From Acidobacteriota bacterium (lineage in GTDB: Bacteria; Acidobacteriota; Terriglobia; Terriglobales; Acidobacteriaceae): a DNA stretch of 47,767 nt. This document shows positions 16,668-25,785 of this stretch, piece by piece. The notes beneath the pieces were generated by a model that was given only the letters and a program-made list of their open reading frames with translations, did no database searches and was not told the DNA's origin. Numbering within the stretch: position 1 is the stretch's first letter; every line of letters starts with the position of its first letter. A program made the translations under genes and the position numbers. The stretch is taken from positions 1 to 47,767 of the forward strand of contig JAKAQS010000004.1 of the NCBI GenBank assembly GCA_021819585.1. The letters run 5' to 3'.

Positions 16668-17960
16668 CTACACGGCGGTTTCATCCGTCTCGCGGCTGAG
16701 ATGCATCAGCCATCCCATCAGAGCCAGCGCTCCAAAGTAGAGATAGGACTGCAACACGTTCCACCCGCGCAGATCCGCAAGGTAGTTGAAGGCGGGTAGA
16801 AAGTTCAAACAGAGAAAGACCGCCACGGCCAGCACCCAGGGCCTGCGCTCCCACCAGCAGGCGTGCGCAAACCACGCCCAGGCTGCAATCCCCACCACGA
16901 TCCCGTAGTGGTGCTCCCAGGCCATGGGCGAGGCAGCCACGGAGACAATTCCCATCGCTGCAAGATCCGCTGTGGTTCCCCTCAACGCCTTCCACGGATA
17001 GAGCAGAGCCAAGCCCACCAGCAGCAGCGAACTCGCCACAGTGACCCGATAGACCCATGGAACATAGGGCGTATAAACGTACGGATGGTAGAGCAGATTC
17101 TCTCCATTGAAGATCATGCGATTGATCGTGCCAAACATCGACTGGTTGGCGTAGTGGGACTGCGCCTTGTGGCTCAACCCGGCCAGCACGCCCAGATAGT
17201 CCAGGTTGTTCTGCCAACCAAAGACGGCCACCGAAGCAACCAGCAGCAGCGCTGCGCAAGCAGCAAACGCCGCCGCCGCGCCCCATCGTCTTCGCACCAG
17301 CATCCACACCAGCAGCAGAACGAACTGCGGCTTGACCGCGCTCAGCAAGGCCGCCAAGGCGCCGGCCCAACCTTCGCGGCCGGTGGTCCATAACAGCAGC
17401 AGCAGGGTAAATCCGAAGGACAGGAACGTCTGCGCATTGCCCAGCGAGTACCCCTTGAGCAACGGGTAGCATCCCAGCGTGGCCAGCACCACGGCCAGCG
17501 CCGCCGGCAGGGTCATCTCCGCGCCGCGCCGCCGCAGCAGCCATCTTCCCATCGCAATGGATACGGCCGCCACGCCCCATACGGCGGCAAAGGAGAGAAT
17601 CGCCAAGGTCCGCAGCATGGCCGCATCGCTCAACCCCAGCTTGCGCATGGCCACCAGCGGCAGTTCGCTGGCCAGGGAGTAGATAAGCGTGTCATAGAGT
17701 TTGGCGTCATAGATCGGCAGGTTCGGGTGCGCCCGAAAGTAATCGAGTGACTTCATCATCGGCAACCAGGAGTCGGTCCACTGCCGGAGATGGAAGAACG
17801 CCTTGAGATCGGGAAGCATGTTCCCAGGATTGCCCAGGTGCAAGGCCCTGCAGAGGGCCCATTGTCCCACGTTGGCCAGCAGCAGACTTACCAGCACGAA
17901 CCCCAGCAGCCGCCGATCATGCGTCCCTGCCCCAAGCCTCTGCGACTGGATGGATCTCAT
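16668..17960 (-). CDS. GT87 (DUF2029) family integral membrane glycosyltransferase
   Basis: This 430-residue protein is strongly hydrophobic, with roughly ten membrane segments. Family features are the early acidic, aromatic periplasmic loop (DLKAFFHLRQWTDSW), ALLSAVKPQFVLLLVWMLV in the middle, and SPMAWEHHYGIV near residue 350, which matches the SPxxWxHH motif of GT87 enzymes. These transfer mannose or related sugars from polyprenyl-phosphate donors to glycolipids or polysaccharides on the outer side of the membrane. The acceptor is unknown. It is convergent with the kinase gene and divergent from the methyltransferase gene, and has no obvious operon partner. Confidence 0.8.
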   Translation of the reverse strand: MRSIQSQRLGAGTHDRRLLGFVLVSLLLANVGQWALCRALHLGNPGNMLPDLKAFFHLRQWTDSWLPMMKSLDYFRAHPNLPIYDAKLYDTLIYSLASELPLVAMRKLGLSDAAMLRTLAILSFAAVWGVAAVSIAMGRWLLRRRGAEMTLPAALAVVLATLGCYPLLKGYSLGNAQTFLSFGFTLLLLLWTTGREGWAGALAALLSAVKPQFVLLLVWMLVRRRWGAAAAFAACAALLLVASVAVFGWQNNLDYLGVLAGLSHKAQSHYANQSMFGTINRMIFNGENLLYHPYVYTPYVPWVYRVTVASSLLLVGLALLYPWKALRGTTADLAAMGIVSVAASPMAWEHHYGIVVGIAAWAWFAHACWWERRPWVLAVAVFLCLNFLPAFNYLADLRGWNVLQSYLYFGALALMGWLMHLSRETDETAV

Positions 17961-17996
17961 GCGCTCACTATATCAAGCAACGAATATGATCGAGGG

Positions 17997-18761
17997 ATGG
18001 ACCGTATCGACCGCTTTACGGGGCGCGCCGCTCTCTATGACCGTTACCGCCTGCGCTATCCCAGAGAGATTGTTCTGGATCGTCTGGAGACCTGGTGTGG
18101 CCTGCAACCGCAGTGGCCAGTCGCCGACATCGGCGCCGGCACAGGCATGCTCTCTGAGGTCTTTCTCTCCAACGGGAATCCGGTGCTGGCCATTGAGCCC
18201 AACCTGGAGATGCGCAACGCCTGCCGGCAACTTGCAACTGAGTGGCCGCTCCTCCAGGTAAGCAACGGCTCTGCGGAGGAGACGGGCCTGGCTGGGAACT
18301 CCGTGGCTGTGGTGGCCGCCGGCCGCGCATTCCACTGGTTCGATATCCCTCGCGCTCTCCGCGAGTTCCAACGCATCCTCCAACCCAATGGCTGGCTGGT
18401 GCTGGTCTCCTATGGCCGCGCCAAAGATGAATCCCCGCAGTCGCTGGCCTTTGAAGATCTGCTGATCACCCACGGCACGGACTACGCCTACATCCGCGCC
18501 GGCTATCGCATTCACGAGAACCTCGGCCAGGTCTTCACAGCCGATCACCATAGCGAGCGGGTCCACAGTCAACAGATTCTGGACTGGGACTCTTTCCTCG
18601 GCCAGACGCTGTCTCTCTCAGTGACTCCGCAGCCCGACGACCCGGGCTTCCCCGCGTTTGAGCATCAGCTCCGCGCATTCTTCCAGAGGTATGCGGCGGA
18701 CGGTCTGCTCACGGTCCCAACCTCTTGCTGGATCGACGTGGGCCGCATCGGCGCCGCCTGA
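17997..18761 (+). CDS. class I SAM-dependent methyltransferase
   Basis: This 254-residue cytoplasmic protein has the Rossmann-type methyltransferase fold. The SAM-binding motif I is VADIGAGTGMLSEVF (about residues 40-55), followed by the acidic end of the second strand (VLAIEPNLEMRNAC). The later VAAGRAFHWFDIPRALREF matches the 'QAxHWxD' stretch of a common family of uncharacterised methyltransferases. The frame is open much further upstream, but ATG 17997, preceded by GAGGG, gives the usual start (MDRIDRFTGRAALYDRYR) and clears the divergent GT87 gene. The substrate cannot be told from sequence. Confidence 0.85.
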   Translation: MDRIDRFTGRAALYDRYRLRYPREIVLDRLETWCGLQPQWPVADIGAGTGMLSEVFLSNGNPVLAIEPNLEMRNACRQLATEWPLLQVSNGSAEETGLAGNSVAVVAAGRAFHWFDIPRALREFQRILQPNGWLVLVSYGRAKDESPQSLAFEDLLITHGTDYAYIRAGYRIHENLGQVFTADHHSERVHSQQILDWDSFLGQTLSLSVTPQPDDPGFPAFEHQLRAFFQRYAADGLLTVPTSCWIDVGRIGAA

Positions 18762-18764
18762 AGC

Positions 18765-18785
18765 CGGCGCACTTTCTTCGCGCCG
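18765..18785. terminator. GC-rich hairpin between convergent genes
   Basis: CGGCGC and GCGCCG frame a nine-base loop between the methyltransferase stop (18761) and the serine dehydratase stop (18812). It could act on both strands; there is no clear U-tract. Confidence 0.4.
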
Positions 18786-18811
18786 CAGGAAGGCAGCGAA
18801 CCGGCGCGCCC

Positions 18812-20299
18812 TCAGCACTCAATCACGTTCAGAGCCAGCCCCGCCAGGCTCGTCTCCTTGTAGCGCGACTGCATATCCATGCCCGTCCGGTACATGGTGT
18901 CGATCACCTGGTCCAGGGAGACCTTATGCTCGCCCTGATCATGCATCGCCAGGCGCGCCGCATTCACCGCCTTAACCGCTCCCATGCCGTTGCGCTCAAT
19001 GCAGGGAATCTGCACCAGCCCTCCAATCGGGTCGCAGGTCATGCCCAGGTTATGCTCCATGGCAATCTCGGCCGCGCTGGCCGCCGTAGCGTTGTCACCG
19101 CTCAAGGCGGCCACGAGTCCCCCGGCCGCCATTGAGCAGGCCACACCCACCTCTCCCTGGCAGCCCACCTCGGCGCCGGAGATGGAAGCATTCTCCTTGT
19201 AGAGAATTCCAATCGCGGCAGCGGTCAAGAGGTATCGCAGCAGTCCCTCCTGGCGCTGCTCCCGGTCCAGTCCGGCCGACGCATGGCGCACATAGTAATA
19301 GGCCACGGCCGGAATGACGCCAGCCGCGCCGTTGGTGGGCGCCGTGACCACCCGTCCCCCGGCCGCATTCTCTTCATTCACCGCCATGGCCACCATGGTG
19401 ACGCTGTCCAGTGGGGCCAACGGATCGCCGGGAACATTCTTCTTTTCCATCTCCGCCAGCCGCCGCGCCAGTCCGGGCGCGCGCCGCCGCACATTCAGCC
19501 CGCCAGGAAGCACGCCCTCGGTCCGCAGCCCGCGCTGGATCGAGTCCTCCATCGCCTGCCACAGGGCCAGGATCGCCGCCTTGATACGCTCCTGGCCAGA
19601 GAGCATCGCTTCAGCTTCACGGCCTGGCAGCAAAGGATTGAGGATCCGGTTGATTCGGCGCGCGATCTCCGGGTCTTGGAGCAACGCGGCCTCATTGGCC
19701 AGCACCATCTCGGCGATCGACAGATGCTGCCGCTCCCCCAGACGCAGCAGCTCATCGGCGCTGGAGAAGGCGTAGGGCACGGGACGGGCCTTGATGCCGC
19801 TTGCACCCGCCGCAAACTCCTGGGCTGAGAGGATGAAACCGCCGCCGATGGAGTAGTACACCTGCTCGAACAAGACGTCTCCCTGCTGGTTACGGGAGGC
19901 GAAGCGCATTCCGTTGGGATGAGTCACCACTCCCGGGTCTGGGTACATCTGATCGCGATGCAGGCGCAGATCCACGGCCGGATCAAAGCGTACGCTGTGC
20001 CGGCCGAAGAGCTTGAGGGACTTGTTTGCCCGCAGCGACTCCAGGCGAGCGCCGATAGTATCCAGATCGACTGTATCCGGCGACTCCTCCAGCAGCCCCA
20101 TCATCACAGCGCGGTCCGTTCCGTGACCGATACCTGTCAGCGCCAAAGATCCATAGAGGTCAACAGTCAGCGCGGGTCCGAACTCACCGCGCGCGTCCAT
20201 CTCTCGCAGGAATCGCAGCGCCGCGCGCATGGGTCCCACCGTATGCGAGCTTGATGGGCCAATCCCGATCTTGAATAACTCAAAGAGGCTTGTGTTCAT
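18812..20299 (-). CDS. sdaA: L-serine ammonia-lyase, iron-sulfur dependent, single chain
   Basis: This enzyme deaminates L-serine to pyruvate and ammonia. The 495-residue chain contains both the beta domain (N-terminal, FELFKIGIGPSSSHTVGPM) and the alpha domain (C-terminal). The cysteines expected to hold the [4Fe-4S] cluster are in GCQGEVGVACSMAAGG and MTCDPIGGLVQIPC. APTNGAAGVIPAV is the typical alpha-domain motif. It is somewhat longer than the approximately 455 residues usual for SdaA. ATG 20299 was chosen because it gives the conserved N-terminus; a GTG three codons earlier is possible. A TACAAT -10-like box lies at 20327-20332 on the minus strand, giving a short leader. No partner gene is adjacent. 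Confidence 0.95.
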   Translation of the reverse strand: MNTSLFELFKIGIGPSSSHTVGPMRAALRFLREMDARGEFGPALTVDLYGSLALTGIGHGTDRAVMMGLLEESPDTVDLDTIGARLESLRANKSLKLFGRHSVRFDPAVDLRLHRDQMYPDPGVVTHPNGMRFASRNQQGDVLFEQVYYSIGGGFILSAQEFAAGASGIKARPVPYAFSSADELLRLGERQHLSIAEMVLANEAALLQDPEIARRINRILNPLLPGREAEAMLSGQERIKAAILALWQAMEDSIQRGLRTEGVLPGGLNVRRRAPGLARRLAEMEKKNVPGDPLAPLDSVTMVAMAVNEENAAGGRVVTAPTNGAAGVIPAVAYYYVRHASAGLDREQRQEGLLRYLLTAAAIGILYKENASISGAEVGCQGEVGVACSMAAGGLVAALSGDNATAASAAEIAMEHNLGMTCDPIGGLVQIPCIERNGMGAVKAVNAARLAMHDQGEHKVSLDQVIDTMYRTGMDMQSRYKETSLAGLALNVIEC

Positions 20300-21217
20300 C
20301 TCTTCCACGGCCCTTACGCCCTTACGATTGTAGCCTCTGTGACATCGGCCCATGAGCCGCGGATGGGTGTTGTCCCAGATTGGCTCCGTAGAGGCGGGTG
20401 GCCCGCAGATCATCCACTCTCCATCAATTCGCGAGGCGGGCGCCCCACATCTTGCTCTTCAAAATTTGTTTTGACAGCCCTCGGCGAGCCTGGCTTCATA
20501 CCTCTGCCGTCAGGCGCCATCAGCTTCGTCGATTGCCGGCCAAATCCGGCCTGGCTGAGGCTACCCGCGTTTTTGGGGGGCTCCTAAGGCGTCCCGCGTC
20601 TCAGACCGCTCTGGGCGCCTGCTCTCCAAGCACAAACGGGATCCACCTGGGGGACTGGGGAAGTTTGACGGGCGGCAACCCAAAGTGATTGAGTGCCGCG
20701 GGTCACGCTTTTGAGCGTCAAGACTCTGGACATCCTTCCGATTTTCCTATCGGGAAGACGCGATCCAGTCTCCGTTTCGCAATTTCTTCGGCAACAAGCA
20801 ACACGCTCCTCCGCCCACCCTTTCGAGCGGCAGTCTGAGCGCCATGGCGGAGATGCGAGGGCGCCGGTTGACCTCCAGCGCCCTCGCATGCCGCCGAAGC
20901 GGGAACTTACGCAGCTCCGATTCCGGCCCGTACCGCGGGAAACCTGTGGCCATACCCCGAACCGTCTTTCGAACTATGCTCTCATCGCCGGCAAACTGCG
21001 TGATCTTTCGCGCCATGGTCGCGATGGCTCAAGATCGAAGTCTCCTCGGCATCCATGCAGAATTCCTCTGTTTGTGCAGAGTTTCCCCCAATCCGCTGCC
21101 TGTTCGGCCCGCTTCACGGGGACTGCACCCTCTGCTCTTTCTTCATGCCTCCTGGTAGCGCTCATCTTTATCCTCTGCAGAGCGTGTTGTATGGATTTTC
21201 CCTACGCGGCCTAAGAG
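20300..21217. other. 918-base stretch without a convincing gene
   Basis: Several open frames of 70-170 codons exist on both strands but none has a recognisable family, a good ribosome binding site or a natural amino-acid composition. The left end should carry the sdaA promoter. A copy of GGCGCCCCACATCT lies at about 20438-20451, and an imperfect hairpin CTTCCGAT/ATCGGGAAG lies at about 20734-20758. This may be decayed coding DNA. Confidence 0.5.
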
Positions 21218-22909
21218 TTAGTGGTTGCAGTCATTCGTCGCGCCGGTTAGCACATCGCTGGCCGAGGTGAGCGTCTCGCTGTAGCAGTTGCCGAGGGAGT
21301 CGTTCTTCCGGTAGGTCTGCGAGGACTTGGTGTTGGAGGGCGCAAATGTGTTCAGGTTCAAGTCATCCTGCGATTGCGTCTCCTCAAAAGTTCTCGAGGT
21401 GAGCGGACGCATTCCGAACAAATGCTGCATCTTGGTCAGCTTGTATTGCTGGTCCACGCTGGTGTTCTGATAATAGTAGGCGCCGGCCGTGTTGTACGCA
21501 TAGGTGTAGTTGATCTTCAGCGGATACGTATACCTCTGCTCACTCGTGCTGGCGATGTGTCCCTTCTGTGTGGTGACGTGCAAATCCACTGTCGTCAGTT
21601 GTTGAATGTTCTGTGTGTCCGGCGAATCTGTAGTGGGGTTCACGTCCACCTCCTGCGTGTTGCTGAAGTCGACCTTTTCGTCCAGGGTGGTCTCCACGCG
21701 GCCTTGCGAGGTGTCCACATAGCCCCTGATGGTGAACTCGCGGTTGGAGGTTACGGACAGCATGCCGGTATAGTCTCCGGTGGCCGAGTTGAAGGAGATG
21801 TTCTCCTGCGTCTGTGGCGTCGGAGCCGCGGAAAGAGTGTTCTCTTCCACGCCGCCCGTCACCTTCTGGCTACGGTGATCCAAATAGACGAGCAGGTTGG
21901 CTGTAGCCAGGAAGTAAGAGTTGGCATTGAACACACTCAGGGCCACGGTGTGCATCTGGCCATCGGCGAGCAAACCGGCGAAGGGGGTCAGATTCACTCG
22001 GTACGGCTTGAAGTCGAGCGTCTGGTTGGCCGGGATCGGACGCCACAAAAACGGGTCGATGCCGCCGGTGAAGATCCACGGGTAGACCGGCGCTACGCCG
22101 GCGGGATTGCCGTCAAGGGTAATCTCCGTCTCGCGAAAGGCCGTGCCTCCAAAGCTCAGCAGATTGTTCGCCTCGTTGCTCGGCACGTCGAAGTAGAAAA
22201 ACTCATCGTTGCTCTGGTTCTGTGCGATCACGTCGAGATAAACGGCCTCTACATTCTCCGGCAGATTCAGGGCCTGCGAGATCGTGCTGGAGGTTGTGTT
22301 CAGCGTGCCCGCGTCGCCACCACTCCCGTTCACCGGCACCACCATGTCGGGCACAACCGGCGCTGGGTTGGTAAAGTTCGCCGGATAAAACTCAAGCGCC
22401 GCATTGGCGTAAATGATGCCGGTGTAAGTCGAGTTGACCAGGTTGCCCAGATTGGCTTCGCCCACTTGGTCTGACTTGAAGATTGCCGACAGGTCAGTGA
22501 CGTCCCGCTCCACGTGCCAAGAGGGGCTGAAGCTCGCGCCTGGTTCAGCGGTGGTGCCATAGAAGATGTTGGCATGGCCCAGATAGAAGGCCGCCGTGCG
22601 GTCGTACTGCACGCCGGCGGTCACAGTAAAATCCGCAGTGAAGACAACCTTGGCCCAGGGGCCTGGACAGCCCGCGGGTGGGGTGTAGCTGAAGCTGGCC
22701 GGAGTGAAGCCTTCAAAGGCCAGGTTCGTGAAAAGCTTTACGGTGCATGGCTTGGTTGAGGGGCGCGGAACGAGCGGTTGGGCCGATACGGGATCCGACG
22801 AACCAATCTGTGGCGTGGTGGGCGCAAGGACGACCTGCGAGCTGGCGAGACCGGCGGAAAAAGCCGTCAGCGCCGCAAGCGCAAGGGGAGCGAGCACAGT
22901 CTTATTCAT
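21218..22909 (-). CDS. secreted peptide-N4-(N-acetyl-beta-glucosaminyl)asparagine amidase, PNGase A type
   Basis: This 563-residue exported enzyme is predicted to cleave the bond between Asn and the first GlcNAc of N-glycans, releasing intact glycans. ATG 22909 has GAGGAA upstream and begins a signal peptide (NKTVLAPLALAALTAFSAG). Family-specific stretches of plant-type PNGase A are clear: TAAFYLGHANIFYGTTAEP, WHVERDVTDLSAIF, PWIFTGGIDPFLWRPI, LDFKPYRVNLTPFAGLL and ATANLLVYLDH. The C-terminal 180 residues are less familiar. Acidic PNGases of this family have been described from Terriglobus, so activity in an acidobacterium is plausible. Released glycans could be trimmed by the GH20 enzyme and fed to the Nag pathway, though the genes are about 5 kb apart. 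Confidence 0.88.
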   Translation of the reverse strand: MNKTVLAPLALAALTAFSAGLASSQVVLAPTTPQIGSSDPVSAQPLVPRPSTKPCTVKLFTNLAFEGFTPASFSYTPPAGCPGPWAKVVFTADFTVTAGVQYDRTAAFYLGHANIFYGTTAEPGASFSPSWHVERDVTDLSAIFKSDQVGEANLGNLVNSTYTGIIYANAALEFYPANFTNPAPVVPDMVVPVNGSGGDAGTLNTTSSTISQALNLPENVEAVYLDVIAQNQSNDEFFYFDVPSNEANNLLSFGGTAFRETEITLDGNPAGVAPVYPWIFTGGIDPFLWRPIPANQTLDFKPYRVNLTPFAGLLADGQMHTVALSVFNANSYFLATANLLVYLDHRSQKVTGGVEENTLSAAPTPQTQENISFNSATGDYTGMLSVTSNREFTIRGYVDTSQGRVETTLDEKVDFSNTQEVDVNPTTDSPDTQNIQQLTTVDLHVTTQKGHIASTSEQRYTYPLKINYTYAYNTAGAYYYQNTSVDQQYKLTKMQHLFGMRPLTSRTFEETQSQDDLNLNTFAPSNTKSSQTYRKNDSLGNCYSETLTSASDVLTGATNDCNH

Positions 22910-23424
22910 TGCGGGTTCCTCGTGGTGAAAGTGGGACTGAGGCGAAATAGTAGCACCAGAAGCGACTCTTGAAAACAACAAAATGAGGGGGGTGATCCTG
23001 CGCTTTGTATGCAAAAAATTGCGGCCTTCAGCCTCTATGAGTACGGCTGGGAGGCAGGTAGCGCGTGTTGCTCCCGTTCGGGTTCAGCAGACGCGCCATG
23101 CAGCCGGATACCAACATGCGAGGCTTGCTGCCAGTGGTTTGCATGGCGGATGATCTTTGCACCACCAGGATAGCGAACCGTCCCATTCCCCGGATCTGTT
23201 CGTCGGAATCCCTGCCGCCTTGCATGACTGCACTCAGCATGGGCGACCGCGCCTGTTCGCTCTTGGCAGAGACATGAGGGCGGCTACCCGTCCGTTTGCT
23301 TTTGCTTTCGGATAGCGCGGTAAGCGCGCTTGACGATGGTTCACTTACAAAAATAGGCGGCCCGATTCTTTCGGAAACGGGTCGACCCGCCGCACCATTT
23401 GCAACTCCATGCTGGACATCACCA
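22910..23424. other. 515-base stretch without a firm gene
   Basis: The part next to 22909 should hold the PNGase A promoter. A minus-strand frame at 23028-23240 (70 codons, with GRFAILVVQRSSAMQTTG) reads somewhat like protein but matches no family I know; it could be a remnant of a larger gene or chance. The rest lies downstream of the lipoprotein gene. Confidence 0.4.
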
Positions 23425-24615
23425 CTACTGGACCATATTTGTTGCTCCCTGGCTGAGTTGCACTACCGAGTTGGAATTGTCGTCGTTGAAGAAGACCTTC
23501 TGCGTGGCCAAGGTGGTTCCTTCCGTGGCGATGCCAAAGATAGCTCCCGCATTACCGCTGTCCACGGACATGGTTCCAACCTCCATACCGGTTGCCGGGT
23601 TGATCTCCACCATATTGTTATCGCCGGTATTGCCTACAATCAAGTCACCGTTGTAAAGCAAGGCTGAACTTATGGGATAGTTGAGCGGCATGCCTGAGTA
23701 CACCACCCGTGCCTGACTGGCGGCCGGACCGCTGAAGGTCAAGGTCGTGGATGTAGAGGATCCCGAGGTGGAATAGCCACCTGATCCCATATCCATTGAG
23801 CTGGCCGATACCGTTATGCCGTTTGCTGGAACGGTGGACACCTTCGAGATGGCCACGATCGAGTCCGTGTCGGAAGAGACGATATACAAAGTGTCCGAGT
23901 TTGGATCGTAGGTCAGCCCGGCGGGCGCAAGAATGCCATATTGTTTGGAGACCGTGGACGGAAAGTCTGTGACGATCTGATGAAAGACGAAACCAGTGCT
24001 TGTGATCTGTACCGCGACGATGGATCCGTTGGCGGCCTGCGAGATATAAAAGGCAGGATTCGCCGTAATACCACTGGACGCGGATGGAGAAGCGAAGATC
24101 TGCCCCCACGGCTGATCCCAGGAAAAGTTGGACGCCAAGGTGGTCTTGACCACGCCAGTAGGTTCGACGATTGGATTGTCGTTGGCCGTATAAGCCGCAA
24201 CCCATATGTTATCCGTAGAACCCAGTGCCAGCGCGTCGCAACCAGCGATGTTGGAACTTTGGGCGATTCGTTTGGGCATGGAGCCCGCGGTGGGAGAGAG
24301 ATCCTCAATGGTCGTTCCAGCGCCGGAGGTTCCGGAACTGTTGTTGAAGTTACAAACAATCAAGTCACCCGCGTTGATGGGCCCCGAGGCCGCCGGTGCG
24401 ATGGCAAGGCCGTAGGGATTGTTATCGCCATTTTCGGGATCGACTGTGGATCCGATCGTCGTTTTGGCGGTGAGCTGACTCAGAACGCTCGGAGTTGACC
24501 CCATCATTCCAGAGCTGCCTGACATGGAGTTGGATGACATACAGCCTGTAAATAACAAGCCGCAACAAAGTGTTGAACAGCACATGGCAAAACCGGAAAC
24601 ACCTTTTGAAAACAT
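23425..24615 (-). CDS. lipoprotein with predicted beta-propeller repeats, function unknown
   Basis: This 396-residue protein has a lipoprotein signal peptide ending in LFTGC (lipid-carrying Cys25), so it is an envelope lipoprotein. A flexible Ser/Gly/Met-rich linker follows (MSSNSMSGSSGMMGS). The body is made of repeated strands such as NPYGLAIAP, DNIWVAAYT, AGLTYDPNSDTLYIVSSD and GDLIVGNTGDNNMVEINP, typical of NHL/YncE-like beta-propellers that bind ligands or proteins. ATG 24615 was preferred to a GTG two codons upstream. No catalytic motif is visible, and the neighbours do not suggest a specific role. Confidence 0.75.
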   Translation of the reverse strand: MFSKGVSGFAMCCSTLCCGLLFTGCMSSNSMSGSSGMMGSTPSVLSQLTAKTTIGSTVDPENGDNNPYGLAIAPAASGPINAGDLIVCNFNNSSGTSGAGTTIEDLSPTAGSMPKRIAQSSNIAGCDALALGSTDNIWVAAYTANDNPIVEPTGVVKTTLASNFSWDQPWGQIFASPSASSGITANPAFYISQAANGSIVAVQITSTGFVFHQIVTDFPSTVSKQYGILAPAGLTYDPNSDTLYIVSSDTDSIVAISKVSTVPANGITVSASSMDMGSGGYSTSGSSTSTTLTFSGPAASQARVVYSGMPLNYPISSALLYNGDLIVGNTGDNNMVEINPATGMEVGTMSVDSGNAGAIFGIATEGTTLATQKVFFNDDNSNSVVQLSQGATNMVQ

Positions 24616-24855
24616 CCGCACACCCCATTTCCCTATGAAGTTGTTCGCAGGTCTCTGCTTTGCTTTGGCTACGCATCGAGCTGCCAGAACTGTGACAACA
24701 ATTTCCTTAGTCAGTTTAGGGAAAGCCTTGCGCTCTCAAATCGGTTAAGAGTGGTCATTTCAATCTCACCTTAACTAGCAAGCAACAATCTCCTGCTCGA
24801 ATTGAGTGATGGTAAAAGGTGACGTCAAGCGGCTTGTGTCGAAACGCGGGGTTGC

Positions 24856-25785
24856 CTACTGCGAGGCGGCATCATCCTCGAAGAAGTCGTTGTCGACGCG
24901 CTTGACGACGTAGGTGCTCTCAGCGGAGATGCCGACATCGAAATCGAACATAAACGCAGCCAATTCCGTACCGTCGATGAGAATGACCTTCGTTTCAAGG
25001 CTGCTGGCGTACTCGCGGGCGTCCTTCGTAAAAGTAGACGTTGTGAGAAAGATCCCCTTCCGCGCCCGTTTGCCAAGCAGGGCACCGACGAACTTCTGAA
25101 TCTCAGGACGGCCAACACTCGCGTCATCCCATCGCTTCGCCTGAATGTAGATCTGTTCCAGTCCGAGCCTGTCTTCCTTAATAACGCCGTCAACGCCGCC
25201 GTCACCTGACTTGCCAATCGCCTTTCCAGCGTCGGCTAACGTGCCGCCATAGCCCATGGCCGAAATCAGCTTAACCACCAGCCGCTCAAAGAACTCTGGT
25301 GAACAGTGCTTGACCCGCTCAAGCGCGTCTTCTTCAATCTGCCTCCGCCGATTCAGGTAGCCGGTAGCCATCAAGTCGTCGGGAGTGTCTGTTTCAACAG
25401 CCAACACAGCGGCTTCGCTCTCCTCCGATGTCGCCGTTCGCGAACGTCTCTGGAATTCAATAAACTCAGGGAACCTGCGAAGAAAGGCGTTGTCGATTCG
25501 CTCGGGCTTCTCCGCCAATATCTGTTTGCCACGGTCGGTGATGCGGAACTGGCCGCGCTGAACGTATTCGATGAGGAGGGCATGTTTGATGTAGGTCCGC
25601 GCCCATCCAACCCGATTGTCGAAAATCTCTTGCTTGCCGCTTGGAAGCAGTTCCTTTCGTTCCGACTCAGTGAGCCCAAACTGCACGGCGAGTTCGGTCA
25701 CCGCATCGCGCTTGGTATGTATCTTGCCGTCACCGGCTATCTTCAGCAGCGGCAGCATCAGGGTCTGGTAGTCGGGTATCGGCAT
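24856..25785 (-). CDS. mrr: Mrr-type restriction endonuclease
   Basis: This 309-residue protein has the two-part Mrr layout. An N-terminal winged-helix domain (about residues 5-95, TLMLPLLKIAGDGKIHTKRD) is followed by a C-terminal PD-(D/E)xK nuclease domain (about 155-280). The nuclease site is in SGDGGVDGVI (Asp199) and YIQAKRW (Gln215-x-Lys217), the QxK form characteristic of Mrr enzymes, which cut methylated DNA. The start ATG 25785 has GGAG upstream; a frame extension beyond it lacks a better start. A GACCC-AAC-GGGTC palindrome lies 19 bases upstream and could be an operator. No methyltransferase gene is adjacent, which fits a modification-dependent enzyme. It is flanked by gene-poor DNA, suggesting acquisition by transfer. 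Confidence 0.9.
   Translation of the reverse strand: MPIPDYQTLMLPLLKIAGDGKIHTKRDAVTELAVQFGLTESERKELLPSGKQEIFDNRVGWARTYIKHALLIEYVQRGQFRITDRGKQILAEKPERIDNAFLRRFPEFIEFQRRSRTATSEESEAAVLAVETDTPDDLMATGYLNRRRQIEEDALERVKHCSPEFFERLVVKLISAMGYGGTLADAGKAIGKSGDGGVDGVIKEDRLGLEQIYIQAKRWDDASVGRPEIQKFVGALLGKRARKGIFLTTSTFTKDAREYASSLETKVILIDGTELAAFMFDFDVGISAESTYVVKRVDNDFFEDDAASQ

Noticed and set aside
20693-21214. 173-codon plus-strand frame upstream of PNGase A
   Set aside because: Composition is rich in Arg, Ser and Pro with a chance hydrophobic end; no start signal or family likeness.
23028-23240. 70-codon minus-strand frame between PNGase A and the propeller lipoprotein genes
   Set aside because: It reads partly like protein but has no ribosome binding site and no family match, so it is mentioned only as a possible remnant.
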